Below are positions 48,359-56,712 of a stretch of DNA of 64,000 nt, in pieces; positions within the stretch are counted from its first letter, which is position 1, and each line of letters begins with the position of its first letter. The notes beneath the pieces were generated by a model. The model worked only from the letters and a program-made list of their open reading frames with translations, was not told the DNA's origin and did not search any database. The stretch comes from Actinomadura physcomitrii (lineage in GTDB: Bacteria > Actinomycetota > Actinomycetes > Streptosporangiales > Streptosporangiaceae): NCBI RefSeq assembly GCF_008923205.2, contig NZ_WBMS02000030.1, positions 47,912 through 111,911 on the forward strand. The letters are read 5' to 3'. A program made the translations under genes and the position numbers.

Positions 48359-49405
48359 CTATGGCAGCCCCTTCAGCCGCCGCACCAGGGTGTTGCACGT
48401 CTCTCTGATCCTCCGGTCCTCGCAGTCGGCGCCGCGCAGTTCCAGCGCGTGCGTCAGCTCGGCGAGCCGCCCGCCGAAAGCCGGGTCGCGTTTCAGCGCC
48501 AGCGGAATGTACGTCGACGCCAGGTAGTACACGTAGGCGTCGTTGTAGTCGGCGATCTCCCGCAGCACCTCGTTCGCCGTGTTCCGCAGCGAGAGGGAAC
48601 TCGGCAGGGTGAAGTCGGAACTGATCCGGCCGTCCCGCATGTAGGTCGGGAACGACCATTCCTCGAGCGCCGCGTACACCGGCGTCGCGTCCAGTTCCCT
48701 GCGGTACCGCTCGGCCAGCTCGAAGTCGCCCGAACCGATCAGGGAGCCCATCACCACGCCGCGCATCATGAACGCCGTCTGCCGGCCCGGCACCTCGAAG
48801 CCGAGGTCGGCCTCCAGCGCGCCGGTCACCTTGCTGACCTGGTGGGTGAGGATGTTCAGGGCCAGGATGGAATGGAAGGAGTAGGTCTTTCGGTTCAGCC
48901 TCGGCGCGAGCTCGACCGACGACTCGAAGAGCCTGGCGGGATCGGTGAGCAGGCCCTGCCCGCGCTCGGTGGAGTACAGCGCCGTCAGCGCCGTGTCGGG
49001 CTCGCGGCCCCAGAACCGGGCGATGAACGACGACGTCCGCTGGTTCGCTTCGCCCCGGACGATCCGCAGCCCCGCCTCCAGCGCGTTCAGCAGCAGCGGC
49101 TGCGGCACCGCGGACCCTTCGAGCGCGTCCAGGTCGACGGCGAGGCCCTCCGCGCCGAGGTCGGTGACGAGCCCGTCGAGGCGTTTGCGGACCGCGTGCG
49201 CCCTGGAGTACTCCGCTATTCCGGGAATGGACGCCATCAGGCTCTGCAGGGACCGCCCGCTGACCCGGTCGAGCCATTCCGCGTTGTCCCAGAGTCGGAA
49301 GACGGTGCTCTCGTCGAGGCCCGAGAACGCGGCCACGTCGGACATGTTCAAGCCCATGTCCCTGGTGATCTCCGAGAGGGACTTCGGCTCGCCGTCCGCT
49401 GTCAT
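48359..49405 (-). CDS. Predicted HTH DNA-binding protein of unknown family
   Basis: A 348-residue protein from an ATG at 49405 (GGGGCGAG upstream). The N-terminal 60 residues look like a helix-turn-helix: SLSEITRDMGLNMSDVAAFSG then LDESTVFRLWDNAEWLDRVSG, a pattern of XRE-like or MerR-like regulators that name a target through helix 3. The remaining 280 residues are alpha-helical (LLLNALEAGLRIVRGEAN, LTALYSTERGQGLLTDP, YRRELDATPVYAALEEW), resembling TPR-like sensory domains. No transmembrane helix. It could read a signal through the helical domain; nothing more can be said. It stands between two methyltransferase units on the same strand. Confidence 0.65.
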   Translation of the reverse strand: MTADGEPKSLSEITRDMGLNMSDVAAFSGLDESTVFRLWDNAEWLDRVSGRSLQSLMASIPGIAEYSRAHAVRKRLDGLVTDLGAEGLAVDLDALEGSAVPQPLLLNALEAGLRIVRGEANQRTSSFIARFWGREPDTALTALYSTERGQGLLTDPARLFESSVELAPRLNRKTYSFHSILALNILTHQVSKVTGALEADLGFEVPGRQTAFMMRGVVMGSLIGSGDFELAERYRRELDATPVYAALEEWSFPTYMRDGRISSDFTLPSSLSLRNTANEVLREIADYNDAYVYYLASTYIPLALKRDPAFGGRLAELTHALELRGADCEDRRIRETCNTLVRRLKGLP

Positions 49406-49523
49406 CACTCGCCCCAGAACCGCCGGTCGCCGACGGTCCGATCGTAGCGAAACGCGCGGCGGCGGGACCGGTTCGCGGGGATATGCGGCCGCGTTGTGAC
49501 CGAGGGTGGTGAGCATCGCGGAA

Positions 49524-50351
49524 TCAGCCCGGCTTGCGCCCGATGCAGCCGACGAGCGGCAGCGGGCCGGCCGCGCCCGCGGCGTCCGCGAGGGGGAGCG
49601 CCGCCGGGTACGGGCCCACCGGCTCCAGCGGCGCGCAGATCTCCGCGATCTCCCCGCGGCCGCGCGGCGTGAACGCCAGCCCGGCGCGGCGGGCCGTCGC
49701 CGCCAGCGCCGCCAGCTCCGCCGTCCGCTCGGTGTGCGTGATGACCATGTGGCTGCCGGCGGGCAGGCCGTCCAGCAGCGTCCGGACGATCCCGCGCGGG
49801 TCGTCGGCGTCCGCCACGAAGTCCAGCACGCCGAGCAGCAGCAGCGCGACCGGCCGGCCGAAGTCGATCAGCCGGCGCAGCCCCGGATGGCCGAGCAGCG
49901 CCGCCGGGACGCGGACGTCCCCGCCGAACGCGCCCGTGCCCGCGCCGCCCGCCAGCAGCGCCCGCGCGTGCACGAGGACGAGCGGGTCGTTGTCGACGTA
50001 GGCGATCCGGCAGGACGGCTCGACGCGGCGGACGATGTCGCCGACGTTGCGCCGCGCCGGCAGCCCGCACCCGACGTCCACGAACTGCCGCAGCCCGGAC
50101 TCGGCGAGAACGGTCGCGGCGCGCTCCAGGAAGCCCCTGTTCACCTGGGCGAGCCGCGCGACGACCGGTGCCCGGTCCAGCGCCTTGTCCGCCATGGCGC
50201 GGTCGGCGGCGTAGTTGTCCTTGCCGCCGAGGAAGTAGTCGTACATCCGCGCGACGCTGGGGAAGCGCGGGAAGGCGGACGCGGCGCCGTCCGGCCCGTC
50301 GCCGGGGGCCTCCGCCCACCGGCTCGGGCCCGGCACCGGTCCCGGGATCAC
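49524..50351 (-). CDS. SAM-dependent methyltransferase, Methyltransf_19 (DUF574) family
   Basis: A 275-residue protein from a GTG at 50351 with GGAGG upstream. It carries the family hallmark SVARMYDYFLGGKDNYAADR near residue 35, followed by AQVNRGFLERA, FVDVGCGLP...NVGDIV (motif I), AYVDNDPLVLVHARAL and the late ITHTERT/FTPRGRGEI blocks. This family is very expanded in Streptomyces, Actinomadura and relatives and is often next to an HATPase_c_2 (RsbW-like) gene, as here: the upstream gene stop overlaps this start by 4 nt. The methylated target is unknown; a regulatory role with the neighbour is suspected. Confidence 0.92.
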   Translation of the reverse strand: MIPGPVPGPSRWAEAPGDGPDGAASAFPRFPSVARMYDYFLGGKDNYAADRAMADKALDRAPVVARLAQVNRGFLERAATVLAESGLRQFVDVGCGLPARRNVGDIVRRVEPSCRIAYVDNDPLVLVHARALLAGGAGTGAFGGDVRVPAALLGHPGLRRLIDFGRPVALLLLGVLDFVADADDPRGIVRTLLDGLPAGSHMVITHTERTAELAALAATARRAGLAFTPRGRGEIAEICAPLEPVGPYPAALPLADAAGAAGPLPLVGCIGRKPG

Positions 50352-50911
50352 GGCCGCCTCCACCGCTCCCCTACGGGCACGCCGAACCAGGACGTCGTCG
50401 TCCCGTTGCGGTTGCGGTGGACGCCCAGGTCGGCGGCCAGCGCCTGCATCAGCACCCGTCCCCGCCCGCCGCCGGGCGAGTGCTCGTCCGGCGGCCGGGG
50501 CGGGCCGGGCGGGGCGCCCCCGTCGGTGATCTCCACCCGGACGAACCGGTCCAGGTGCACCACGGCCACGGTCACGGTGCCGTCCCGGCGCGGCCGCGAC
50601 CGCAGCACCGACTCCGTCATCGCCTCGCTGGTCAGCAGCTCGAGGTCGGCCAGCTCGGAGCGGCTCGCGCCGAAGCACTGGCCGACGAGCTCGCGGACGT
50701 AGCCGCGGGCGAGCCGGACGGCGGCGGGCGTCGCGGCGAGGTCGATCTCGCCGAGCAGCCGGCCGGCGGCCGTGCCGTTGCGGGCGGCGGTGCTCCCGAG
50801 CTCCAGCGAGGGCGCGGGGGAGGCGGCCGGGAGGAGCGCGGGCGTCCCCGCGTCGGTTGCGTTCATGGCGGCGGCGGCTTCACGTCTCCGTGTCGGGCTG
50901 TAAGCGAACAT
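50348..50911 (-). CDS. HATPase_c_2 (RsbW-like) protein with altered N-box
   Basis: A 187-residue protein; ATG at 50911 is the better supported start (an internal ATG at 50866 lacks a ribosome-binding site). The GHKL-type fold is visible: LARGYVRELVG, LLTSEAMTESVLR, VRVEITDGG (D.G box) and GGGRGRVLMQALAADLGV (G-rich lid). The N-box, which in RsbW-like ATPases is ELVTNA with an Mg-binding Asn, reads EAMTES: Asn is replaced by Glu. It may still bind nucleotide but probably not in the usual way. Translational coupling (4-nt overlap) to the Methyltransf_19 gene is typical of actinobacteria. Anti-sigma or modulator role by family only. Confidence 0.85.
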   Translation of the reverse strand: MFAYSPTRRREAAAAMNATDAGTPALLPAASPAPSLELGSTAARNGTAAGRLLGEIDLAATPAAVRLARGYVRELVGQCFGASRSELADLELLTSEAMTESVLRSRPRRDGTVTVAVVHLDRFVRVEITDGGAPPGPPRPPDEHSPGGGRGRVLMQALAADLGVHRNRNGTTTSWFGVPVGERWRRP

Positions 50912-51151
50912 GTGCTCTCGGCCTGGTGGGAGTCGGTCGTGGACGTGGAACGCGCGAGATGCCGCGGCCGTCGAGCACCGTGGCACGCCTCACACGACTG
51001 ACACTCTTACGCAGGGAGCGGTGGGCAGTCACCGTCGCTTGCGCGCGTGCAAGGGCCCTGCGCCACGCTGCGGGCCGTCACCGTCCGTCCAAGATCCGCC
51101 ACGTCACGGCGGGTGCGGACGCGCTGTCAGGCCGCCGCCGGACAGCGGGTC

Positions 51152-51185
51152 GGCGGCGGGACGGGCGGCCCGGCCCGTCCCGCCG
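51152..51185 (-). terminator. Terminator of the MoxR/VWA operon
   Basis: A 14-bp perfect stem (51152-51165 with 51172-51185) with a 6-nt loop starts 7 nt after the stop of the DUF5682-like gene (51193) on the minus strand. It closes the operon 58654-51193. Confidence 0.8.
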
Positions 51186-51192
51186 CGGTCCG

Positions 51193-54012
51193 CTAGCGGG
51201 AGGCGGCGCCCGCCCGGGCGAGCAGCTCGGCGACCGCTTCGGCGGCGGCCGGATGGCGCTCCAGGAGGCCGCGCGCCTCGCCGCCGCCGTCCCCGCCGGC
51301 GGGCTCGTCCCATTCCACCGGGTGGCCGAGCAGCGCCGCCACGGCGTCGCAGGCCATCGGGTGCGCGGCGAGCAGGTCCGCGACCGGGCCGGACGCGGCC
51401 GGCGCGGCGGATGCCGCCGGCGCCGCCCGCGACTCCCACGGCGGCGTCCACGCGTCCAGCGCCGGAAGCGACGCCGGGAACGTCCGCGCCGCCTCCCGCA
51501 CCAGCGTCGGCACCAGCTCCCGCGCGTGCTCGCGCAGCGTCGCGACCAGGTTCGGCAGCCACGGCAGCAGCACCGCGTCCGGCAGCCGCCCGAACGCCTT
51601 CGACATCGCCTCCACGACCAGCGGCGCCAGCGCCGGCGCCGGGTCCAGCGCCTGCACGAACCCGCTCATGTACAGCGGGAACGACGGCACCACCAGCGGA
51701 TTGGCGAGCAGCTCGTCGCAGCGGGCGCGCAGCTCGTCCCGCGTCATCAGGCCGAGCTGCGCCTTCGCCGCCCACAGCAGCGCCACCTTCGCGGGCGCCT
51801 CCGGATGCGACTGCCGGACCGCCAGCTCCAGCTGCGCGTGGTCGCAACCGAGCGACAGCGCCAGGCTCTCCATCCCGAACAGGAACCCCAGCATCGCCGC
51901 GACCTGCCGGACGCCGCCCGCCTCGTCCGCGAACGCCGTCGGCAGCAGCGTGCAGTAGTGCGCGTACCCCTCCACGACGAACGCCTGGCACCAGCGCGGC
52001 AGCGCCGGCTCGGCGGCGCGGTAGTGCGCGAGCAGCCGCCGGATCCGCCGCACCACCTCGGGCGCCTCGTCCACGGTCCGCTCCGCGGCCAGCAGCTCCA
52101 CCGCGCGGGCGCCCAGCTCGCCCGCGAACCGGCCGCCGCCGAGGTACAGGACCGCGTCCTCGACCGCCTCCAGCGCCGTCACGACCGTCGCGTCCGGCCC
52201 CCACGCGGCGCGCCGCAGCCGCTGCTCGAGCACCTGCTCGACGCTGACGCCCTCGTAGCCGAGCTCGACCAGCGCCCGCTGGTGCCGGCCGATCGCGAGG
52301 TCCCAGCTCTCCTGGATCGGCCGGTCGCCCAGCTCCCGCGACCCCATGATCGGGCGGACGGCGCCGTCCGGCAGCAGCCGGCGCAGGATCCACAGCAGCT
52401 CCGAGCACGGCAGCAGGTCCGGTTCGGCGTGCAGGTCGAGCAGCGCCCGCTGCACGGTCCGCTTCTGCAGGTCCAGGCCGAGCGGCTGGAGCCGGTCGTG
52501 GACGTCGCGGGCCAGCGGCGGCAGCGCGTCGTAGCCGACCGCGCCGATCCGGTCGCCGCCGAGCAGGATCTCGCAGAGCCGCGCGACGTCCCGGCGGCCC
52601 GGCACCCGGTCCTTCTCGATGCAGGTGACGGCGGCGTCCTGGAAGTCGTACGGGGTCGGGCACGCCCGCCCGCGCATCCCCGCCAGCAGCACCGACGTCT
52701 CGAATACCGCGATCGCGTCGGCGGTGCCGGCCAGGTATCCGTTGCGGCGTGCCAGCCGGACGATGTCGACGCACCAGCCGAGCAGCTCCGCCTCGTCCAG
52801 GCCGTCGAGTGCGGGCGGCCCGGACAGGAACCCCGTCAGCCGGTCGGCGGGCGGCCCGTCCTGCACCGCCCCGCCCTTGACCTGCGGGGTCTTCCTGCCG
52901 CGCGGCGCCTTGCCCGCCTGCCCGCTGAGCCGGAACGGCTTCACGCCGCTGCGCTTGACCGCCTTCTCCCAGGTCGCCGCGGCGATCGACACCGACCCGG
53001 GCGCGAGCCCGAACTGCGCCTCGATGGCCGAATGGCTGGACGGGATCAGCCCGTACCGCCAGCTCGTCGCCGTCCGCGGCGTGATCTCGAACGGCTCGGC
53101 GTCGGCGGCGAGGCCGAACTGCTCGACGCGGCTCGCCGCGTGGAACGCCCCGCACACGTACAGGCAGTCCGCCGGGTCGGCGCCGGTCGCGGCGAGGTGC
53201 TCGCGCATCCGCGTCCACATGTACCGCTCGCGGTCCTCGTCGCGGTCGCGGCGCTCGGCGTCCGGCGGGCGCAGCCGCCGGAACAGGCTGCCGATCAGCA
53301 CCATGACCTGCCGGTACGTGGCGTAGTCGGCGCCCGCGAGCGGCTGCTCGACGTACTGGTCCCACCATTCGGACCAGTGCCGCACCTTCCCGTGCCGCAG
53401 CAGGTGCTCCTCGAGTTCGGCGAAGCCGGGCCGCAGTCCGCCGATCTCGATGCCGACCGCGTCGCCGTGCAGCGCCTCCTTCGGCTCCCCGCCCTCCCCG
53501 GAGCCGGACCCGGACGCGGGCTCGGACGCGGGCGCGGCCGCGTCGCCGTCGCGCGGTGCCCACTGGAACACGTGGTCGGTGGACCGGTCGACCGGCACGA
53601 TCTCCACGCCCGGCGTGTCCAGCGCGTACGCGATCGCCTGGTACTCCGCCGACGCCTCGGTGATCGGCGCGACGACGCTCAGCGGCGCCCACGCGGCCGG
53701 GAACCCCTCGACCCGGCTCGCGAACGCCTGCAGCGCGACCGGCAGCCGGCAGTTGCGCAGCTCCGCCAGCAGCGGCGCGAGGTCCTCGCACAGCTCCAGG
53801 TAGACCACCGACGGCCGCTTCTCGCGCAGCCGCCGCGCCATCGCCAGCGCCGACGCGGGCGAGTGGTGGCACACCGGGAAGATCTCCGGCTCCTCGGCGA
53901 GCGCCCGGTCCACGTCGTCGACGATCCCGGTGAGGATCCCCGCCACCGCGTCCCCGCCGAACGCGCGGGCCGCATCGGTCAGCTGCTCCCGCAGCGGCTC
54001 GAAGACGGTCAC
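51193..54012 (-). CDS. DUF5682-family protein
   Basis: A 939-residue cytoplasmic protein from a GTG at 54012 that overlaps the AAA ATPase stop by 4 nt. The N-terminal third contains EIFPVCHHSPASALAMARR (two adjacent His), VYLELCEDLAPLL, CLYVCGAFHAASRVEQFG and SSHSAIEAQFG, blocks I associate with DUF5682 proteins encoded beside MoxR ATPases. The His/Glu/Cys/His set (CHHSPAS, ELCEDL, GAFHA) looks like a possible metal site or active site of the TraB/Tiki (erythromycin-esterase-like) superfamily. The rest is alpha-helical with Ala/Leu repeats. It is the last gene of the operon. Role: likely effector or client-binding partner of the MoxR/VWA pair; unproven. Confidence 0.8.
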   Translation of the reverse strand: MTVFEPLREQLTDAARAFGGDAVAGILTGIVDDVDRALAEEPEIFPVCHHSPASALAMARRLREKRPSVVYLELCEDLAPLLAELRNCRLPVALQAFASRVEGFPAAWAPLSVVAPITEASAEYQAIAYALDTPGVEIVPVDRSTDHVFQWAPRDGDAAAPASEPASGSGSGEGGEPKEALHGDAVGIEIGGLRPGFAELEEHLLRHGKVRHWSEWWDQYVEQPLAGADYATYRQVMVLIGSLFRRLRPPDAERRDRDEDRERYMWTRMREHLAATGADPADCLYVCGAFHAASRVEQFGLAADAEPFEITPRTATSWRYGLIPSSHSAIEAQFGLAPGSVSIAAATWEKAVKRSGVKPFRLSGQAGKAPRGRKTPQVKGGAVQDGPPADRLTGFLSGPPALDGLDEAELLGWCVDIVRLARRNGYLAGTADAIAVFETSVLLAGMRGRACPTPYDFQDAAVTCIEKDRVPGRRDVARLCEILLGGDRIGAVGYDALPPLARDVHDRLQPLGLDLQKRTVQRALLDLHAEPDLLPCSELLWILRRLLPDGAVRPIMGSRELGDRPIQESWDLAIGRHQRALVELGYEGVSVEQVLEQRLRRAAWGPDATVVTALEAVEDAVLYLGGGRFAGELGARAVELLAAERTVDEAPEVVRRIRRLLAHYRAAEPALPRWCQAFVVEGYAHYCTLLPTAFADEAGGVRQVAAMLGFLFGMESLALSLGCDHAQLELAVRQSHPEAPAKVALLWAAKAQLGLMTRDELRARCDELLANPLVVPSFPLYMSGFVQALDPAPALAPLVVEAMSKAFGRLPDAVLLPWLPNLVATLREHARELVPTLVREAARTFPASLPALDAWTPPWESRAAPAASAAPAASGPVADLLAAHPMACDAVAALLGHPVEWDEPAGGDGGGEARGLLERHPAAAEAVAELLARAGAASR

Positions 54013-55130
54013 GACAGGGTCGAGATCGCCTGGCGGCCGCCGTCGAGGAAGCCGCGCCACGGGCCGTCGCCGTCGTCGTCCCGGCTGCGCGGCTCCACCA
54101 CCCCGTGCCAGAACTTGTTCAGGATCGCCAGGTCCTCCGGGCTGCGGCGGGCCAGCGACCCGACGAGCGAGCTCCCGAGCGTCTGCGAGCTCAGCGTCCG
54201 GTCGCCGAAGAACTGGCTGTGCAGGATCGCGTCCTCCAGCACCCCGATCTGCTCCGCCGTCGACAGCGCCGACTCCAGCCGCTCGTCGTCGCTGGTCGCG
54301 GACGCCGCCGCGGCGCGCAGGTCGGCGAAGCTCTGCAGCAGCACGTCCAGCAGCGACGGCGGCACCTCTAGCTCGATCGCGTGCCGGCGCAGCAGCTCAG
54401 CGGTGCGGAACCGGACGATCTCCGCCTCGCTCCGCTTGTTCGTCACCACCGGGATCCGGACGAAGTTGAACCGCCGCTTCAGCGCCGACGACAGGTCGTT
54501 GACGCCCCGGTCGCGGCTGTTGGCCGTCGCGATGATCGAGAACCCGGGTTTGGCGAACACGGTGTTGTCTTCGTCCAGCTCGGGGATCGAGACGTACTTC
54601 TCCGACAGGATCGAGATCAGCGCGTCCTGCACGTCGCTGGTCGAGCGGGTCAGCTCCTCGAACCGGCCGATCATCCCGGCCTCCATCGCCGTCATGATCG
54701 GCGACGGGATCATCGACTCCCGCGACTGCCCCTTGGCGATCACCATGGAGACGTTCCAGGAGTACTTGATGTGGTCCTCGGTGGTGCCCGCGGTGCCCTG
54801 CACCACCAGCGTCGAGTTCCGGCAGATCGCCGCGGCCAGCAGCTCGGCGAGCCAGCTCTTGCCGGTGCCGGGGTCGCCGATCAGCAGCAGGCCGCGGTCG
54901 GACGCCAGCGTCACGATGCTCCGCTCGACGAAGCTCCGGTCGCCGAACCACTTCTGCGGGATCTCCCGGTCCAGGCCGTCGGCGCGCTCGGAGCCGAGCA
55001 CGAACAGCCGCACCATCCGCGGGCTCAGCCGCCACGAGAACGGCTTCGGCCCGTCGTCGATCGACTCGAGGTAGTCCAGCTCCTCGGCGTACTTCACCTC
55101 GGCCGGGGCGCGCAGCATGTCGTCGGTCAT
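54009..55130 (-). CDS. MoxR-like AAA+ ATPase
   Basis: A 373-residue AAA+ ATPase; ATG at 55130 with GAGGAG 4 nt upstream. Walker A GDPGTGKSWLAE (about residue 88), Walker B region FEELTRSTSDVQDALIS (the Asp/Glu pair is less canonical), sensor 1 FSIIATANSRDRGVNDLS and arginine finger in ALKRRFNFVRIP. A sequence of 20 residues near 110 (VVQGTAGTTEDHIKYSW) is typical of the MoxR branch that opens substrates for VWA partners. MoxR ATPases usually work with a VWA protein encoded next door, here 55273-56712. It couples ATP hydrolysis to remodelling of a protein complex in the cytoplasm. It lies between VWA (142-nt gap) and DUF5682 (overlap). Confidence 0.93.
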   Translation of the reverse strand: MTDDMLRAPAEVKYAEELDYLESIDDGPKPFSWRLSPRMVRLFVLGSERADGLDREIPQKWFGDRSFVERSIVTLASDRGLLLIGDPGTGKSWLAELLAAAICRNSTLVVQGTAGTTEDHIKYSWNVSMVIAKGQSRESMIPSPIMTAMEAGMIGRFEELTRSTSDVQDALISILSEKYVSIPELDEDNTVFAKPGFSIIATANSRDRGVNDLSSALKRRFNFVRIPVVTNKRSEAEIVRFRTAELLRRHAIELEVPPSLLDVLLQSFADLRAAAASATSDDERLESALSTAEQIGVLEDAILHSQFFGDRTLSSQTLGSSLVGSLARRSPEDLAILNKFWHGVVEPRSRDDDGDGPWRGFLDGGRQAISTLS

Positions 55131-55272
55131 CGCTCTCCTCATCGGTCGCCGCCGCGCGGAGGGAGGCCGCGCGGCCGGAAGGTCGTCGGGAACCCGCGCT
55201 CGCGCGCGGTCGTCCGGCCCGTTCGTTCGGCCGGCAGGTCGTTCGTTCGTCAGGTCGGTCGGTTCGCGCCGG

Positions 55273-56712
55273 TCACGCGAGGAAGGTCTTCAGCTCCACC
55301 ACGAGCTTGCGGATGCGGCCGGAGATCACCGGCGTGCCGAGGCTCTTCAGCCGGTCGCGGAACCAGCCGTCCACCATCGCCTGCCCGGAGCCGTTCACCG
55401 ACCCGACCGGGATGAGCCGCACCCCGGACCGGTGCAGCGCCTCGAAGTCGGTCATCAGCGCCCGGTTGTCGTAGAAGTCGGAGATCCACACGACCACCGT
55501 GTTGCGCGGGTCGGTGATCTTCGGGCGGGCCAGCGCCATCGCGGCGGTCCCGTCGGTGCCGCCGCCGAGCGTCGTGCGCAGCAGCACCTCGAACGGGTCG
55601 TGCACCCAGGGCGTCAGGTCCAGCGCCCGCGTGTCGTAGGCGACCAGGTGGACGTCCACCTTCGGCAGCCCCGCGAAGATCGACGCGAGGATCGTGCAGT
55701 TCACCATCGAGTCGACCATCGAGCCCGACTGGTCCACCACCACGATCATCTTCGCGGGCGTGGTGCGCTTCGCGGTGCGCTTGTAGAAGAGCCGGTCGAC
55801 GTAGAGCCGCTCGTCCTCCGGGCTCCAGTTCGTCAGGTTCTTCCAGATCGTCCGCTCGATGTCGAGGTTGCGGAACACCCGCTTCGGCGGCACCGACCGG
55901 TCGATCGTGCCCGCGCTGGACTGCTGCACCTGCGTCCGCAGCACCTCGGCGACCTCGTCCACGAACCGGCGGATCAGCGCCTTTGCGTTGGCGAGCGCGA
56001 CGCCCGACAGGTTCGCCTTGTCGCGCAGCAGCTGCTCGATCAGCGACATGCTCGGGGTGAGCTGCCGGGCGAGCCGGTTGTCCGACAGCACCTCGCGCAG
56101 CCGCATCCGCCGGACGAGATCGCCCTCGATCTCGGCGAGCACCGGTCGCAGCCCGCTTCCGGGCTCGAGACCGCGTCCGATGCCACCGGCACCCGGGCCA
56201 GTGGCGCCGGCGCCCGGGGCTCCAGCGCCCGAATCCCCGGCGGCCGGGGCTCCGGTGCCGGTTCCGTCGCCGGCTCCGGGTGCGCCGCAGGCTCCGGCTC
56301 CGCCGTCGTCGCCGAGCGCCCGCCGCAGCCATCCCGCGTCGCGCTGCCATTGCGACAGCTGGGCCGCGGTGATGCTCCCCGGCCTGGCGGCGAACACGTT
56401 GAGCAGGAGCTTCGAGACCAGCGCGGCCCGCCGCACCTGCTCGCCCCCGTCCTCCTGGAAGGAGGAATCGGGCGCTTCGGTGGACGCCAAGAGACCGTCG
56501 AAGCCGGCGGCGAGGTCGGGGAAGCGCTGGACGAGGGCGTCGACGGAGACCGACGGGTCGAGGAGGGCGGCGGGCAGGCCGAGGTCGTCGACGACGGCGA
56601 CGCTCGCGGCCTCCAGCGAGGCCTGCTCCTCGGGGTCGAAGAGGCGGGCGAGCAGCCGCCAGTACAGGACCTGCCGCCGGTTCTCGTGGGCCTTCGCTTC
56701 GATCGCGGTCAT
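55273..56712 (-). CDS. VWA-domain protein, partner of the MoxR ATPase
   Basis: A 479-residue cytoplasmic protein; ATG at 56712 overlaps the upstream gene by 4 nt (ATGA). The N-terminal 290 residues are helical with a Gly/Ala/Pro-rich loop near 150-190 (GAGDGTGTGAPA). The VWA domain covers about 320-475 and has an intact MIDAS: DQSGSMVDS, a Thr in GGGTDGTAAM and WISDFYDN. The segment NLDIERTIWKNLTNW before the VWA domain is typical of CoxE-like/MoxR-associated VWA proteins. It probably presents a metal-dependent ligand to the MoxR ATPase. No signal peptide. Confidence 0.92.
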   Translation of the reverse strand: MTAIEAKAHENRRQVLYWRLLARLFDPEEQASLEAASVAVVDDLGLPAALLDPSVSVDALVQRFPDLAAGFDGLLASTEAPDSSFQEDGGEQVRRAALVSKLLLNVFAARPGSITAAQLSQWQRDAGWLRRALGDDGGAGACGAPGAGDGTGTGAPAAGDSGAGAPGAGATGPGAGGIGRGLEPGSGLRPVLAEIEGDLVRRMRLREVLSDNRLARQLTPSMSLIEQLLRDKANLSGVALANAKALIRRFVDEVAEVLRTQVQQSSAGTIDRSVPPKRVFRNLDIERTIWKNLTNWSPEDERLYVDRLFYKRTAKRTTPAKMIVVVDQSGSMVDSMVNCTILASIFAGLPKVDVHLVAYDTRALDLTPWVHDPFEVLLRTTLGGGTDGTAAMALARPKITDPRNTVVVWISDFYDNRALMTDFEALHRSGVRLIPVGSVNGSGQAMVDGWFRDRLKSLGTPVISGRIRKLVVELKTFLA

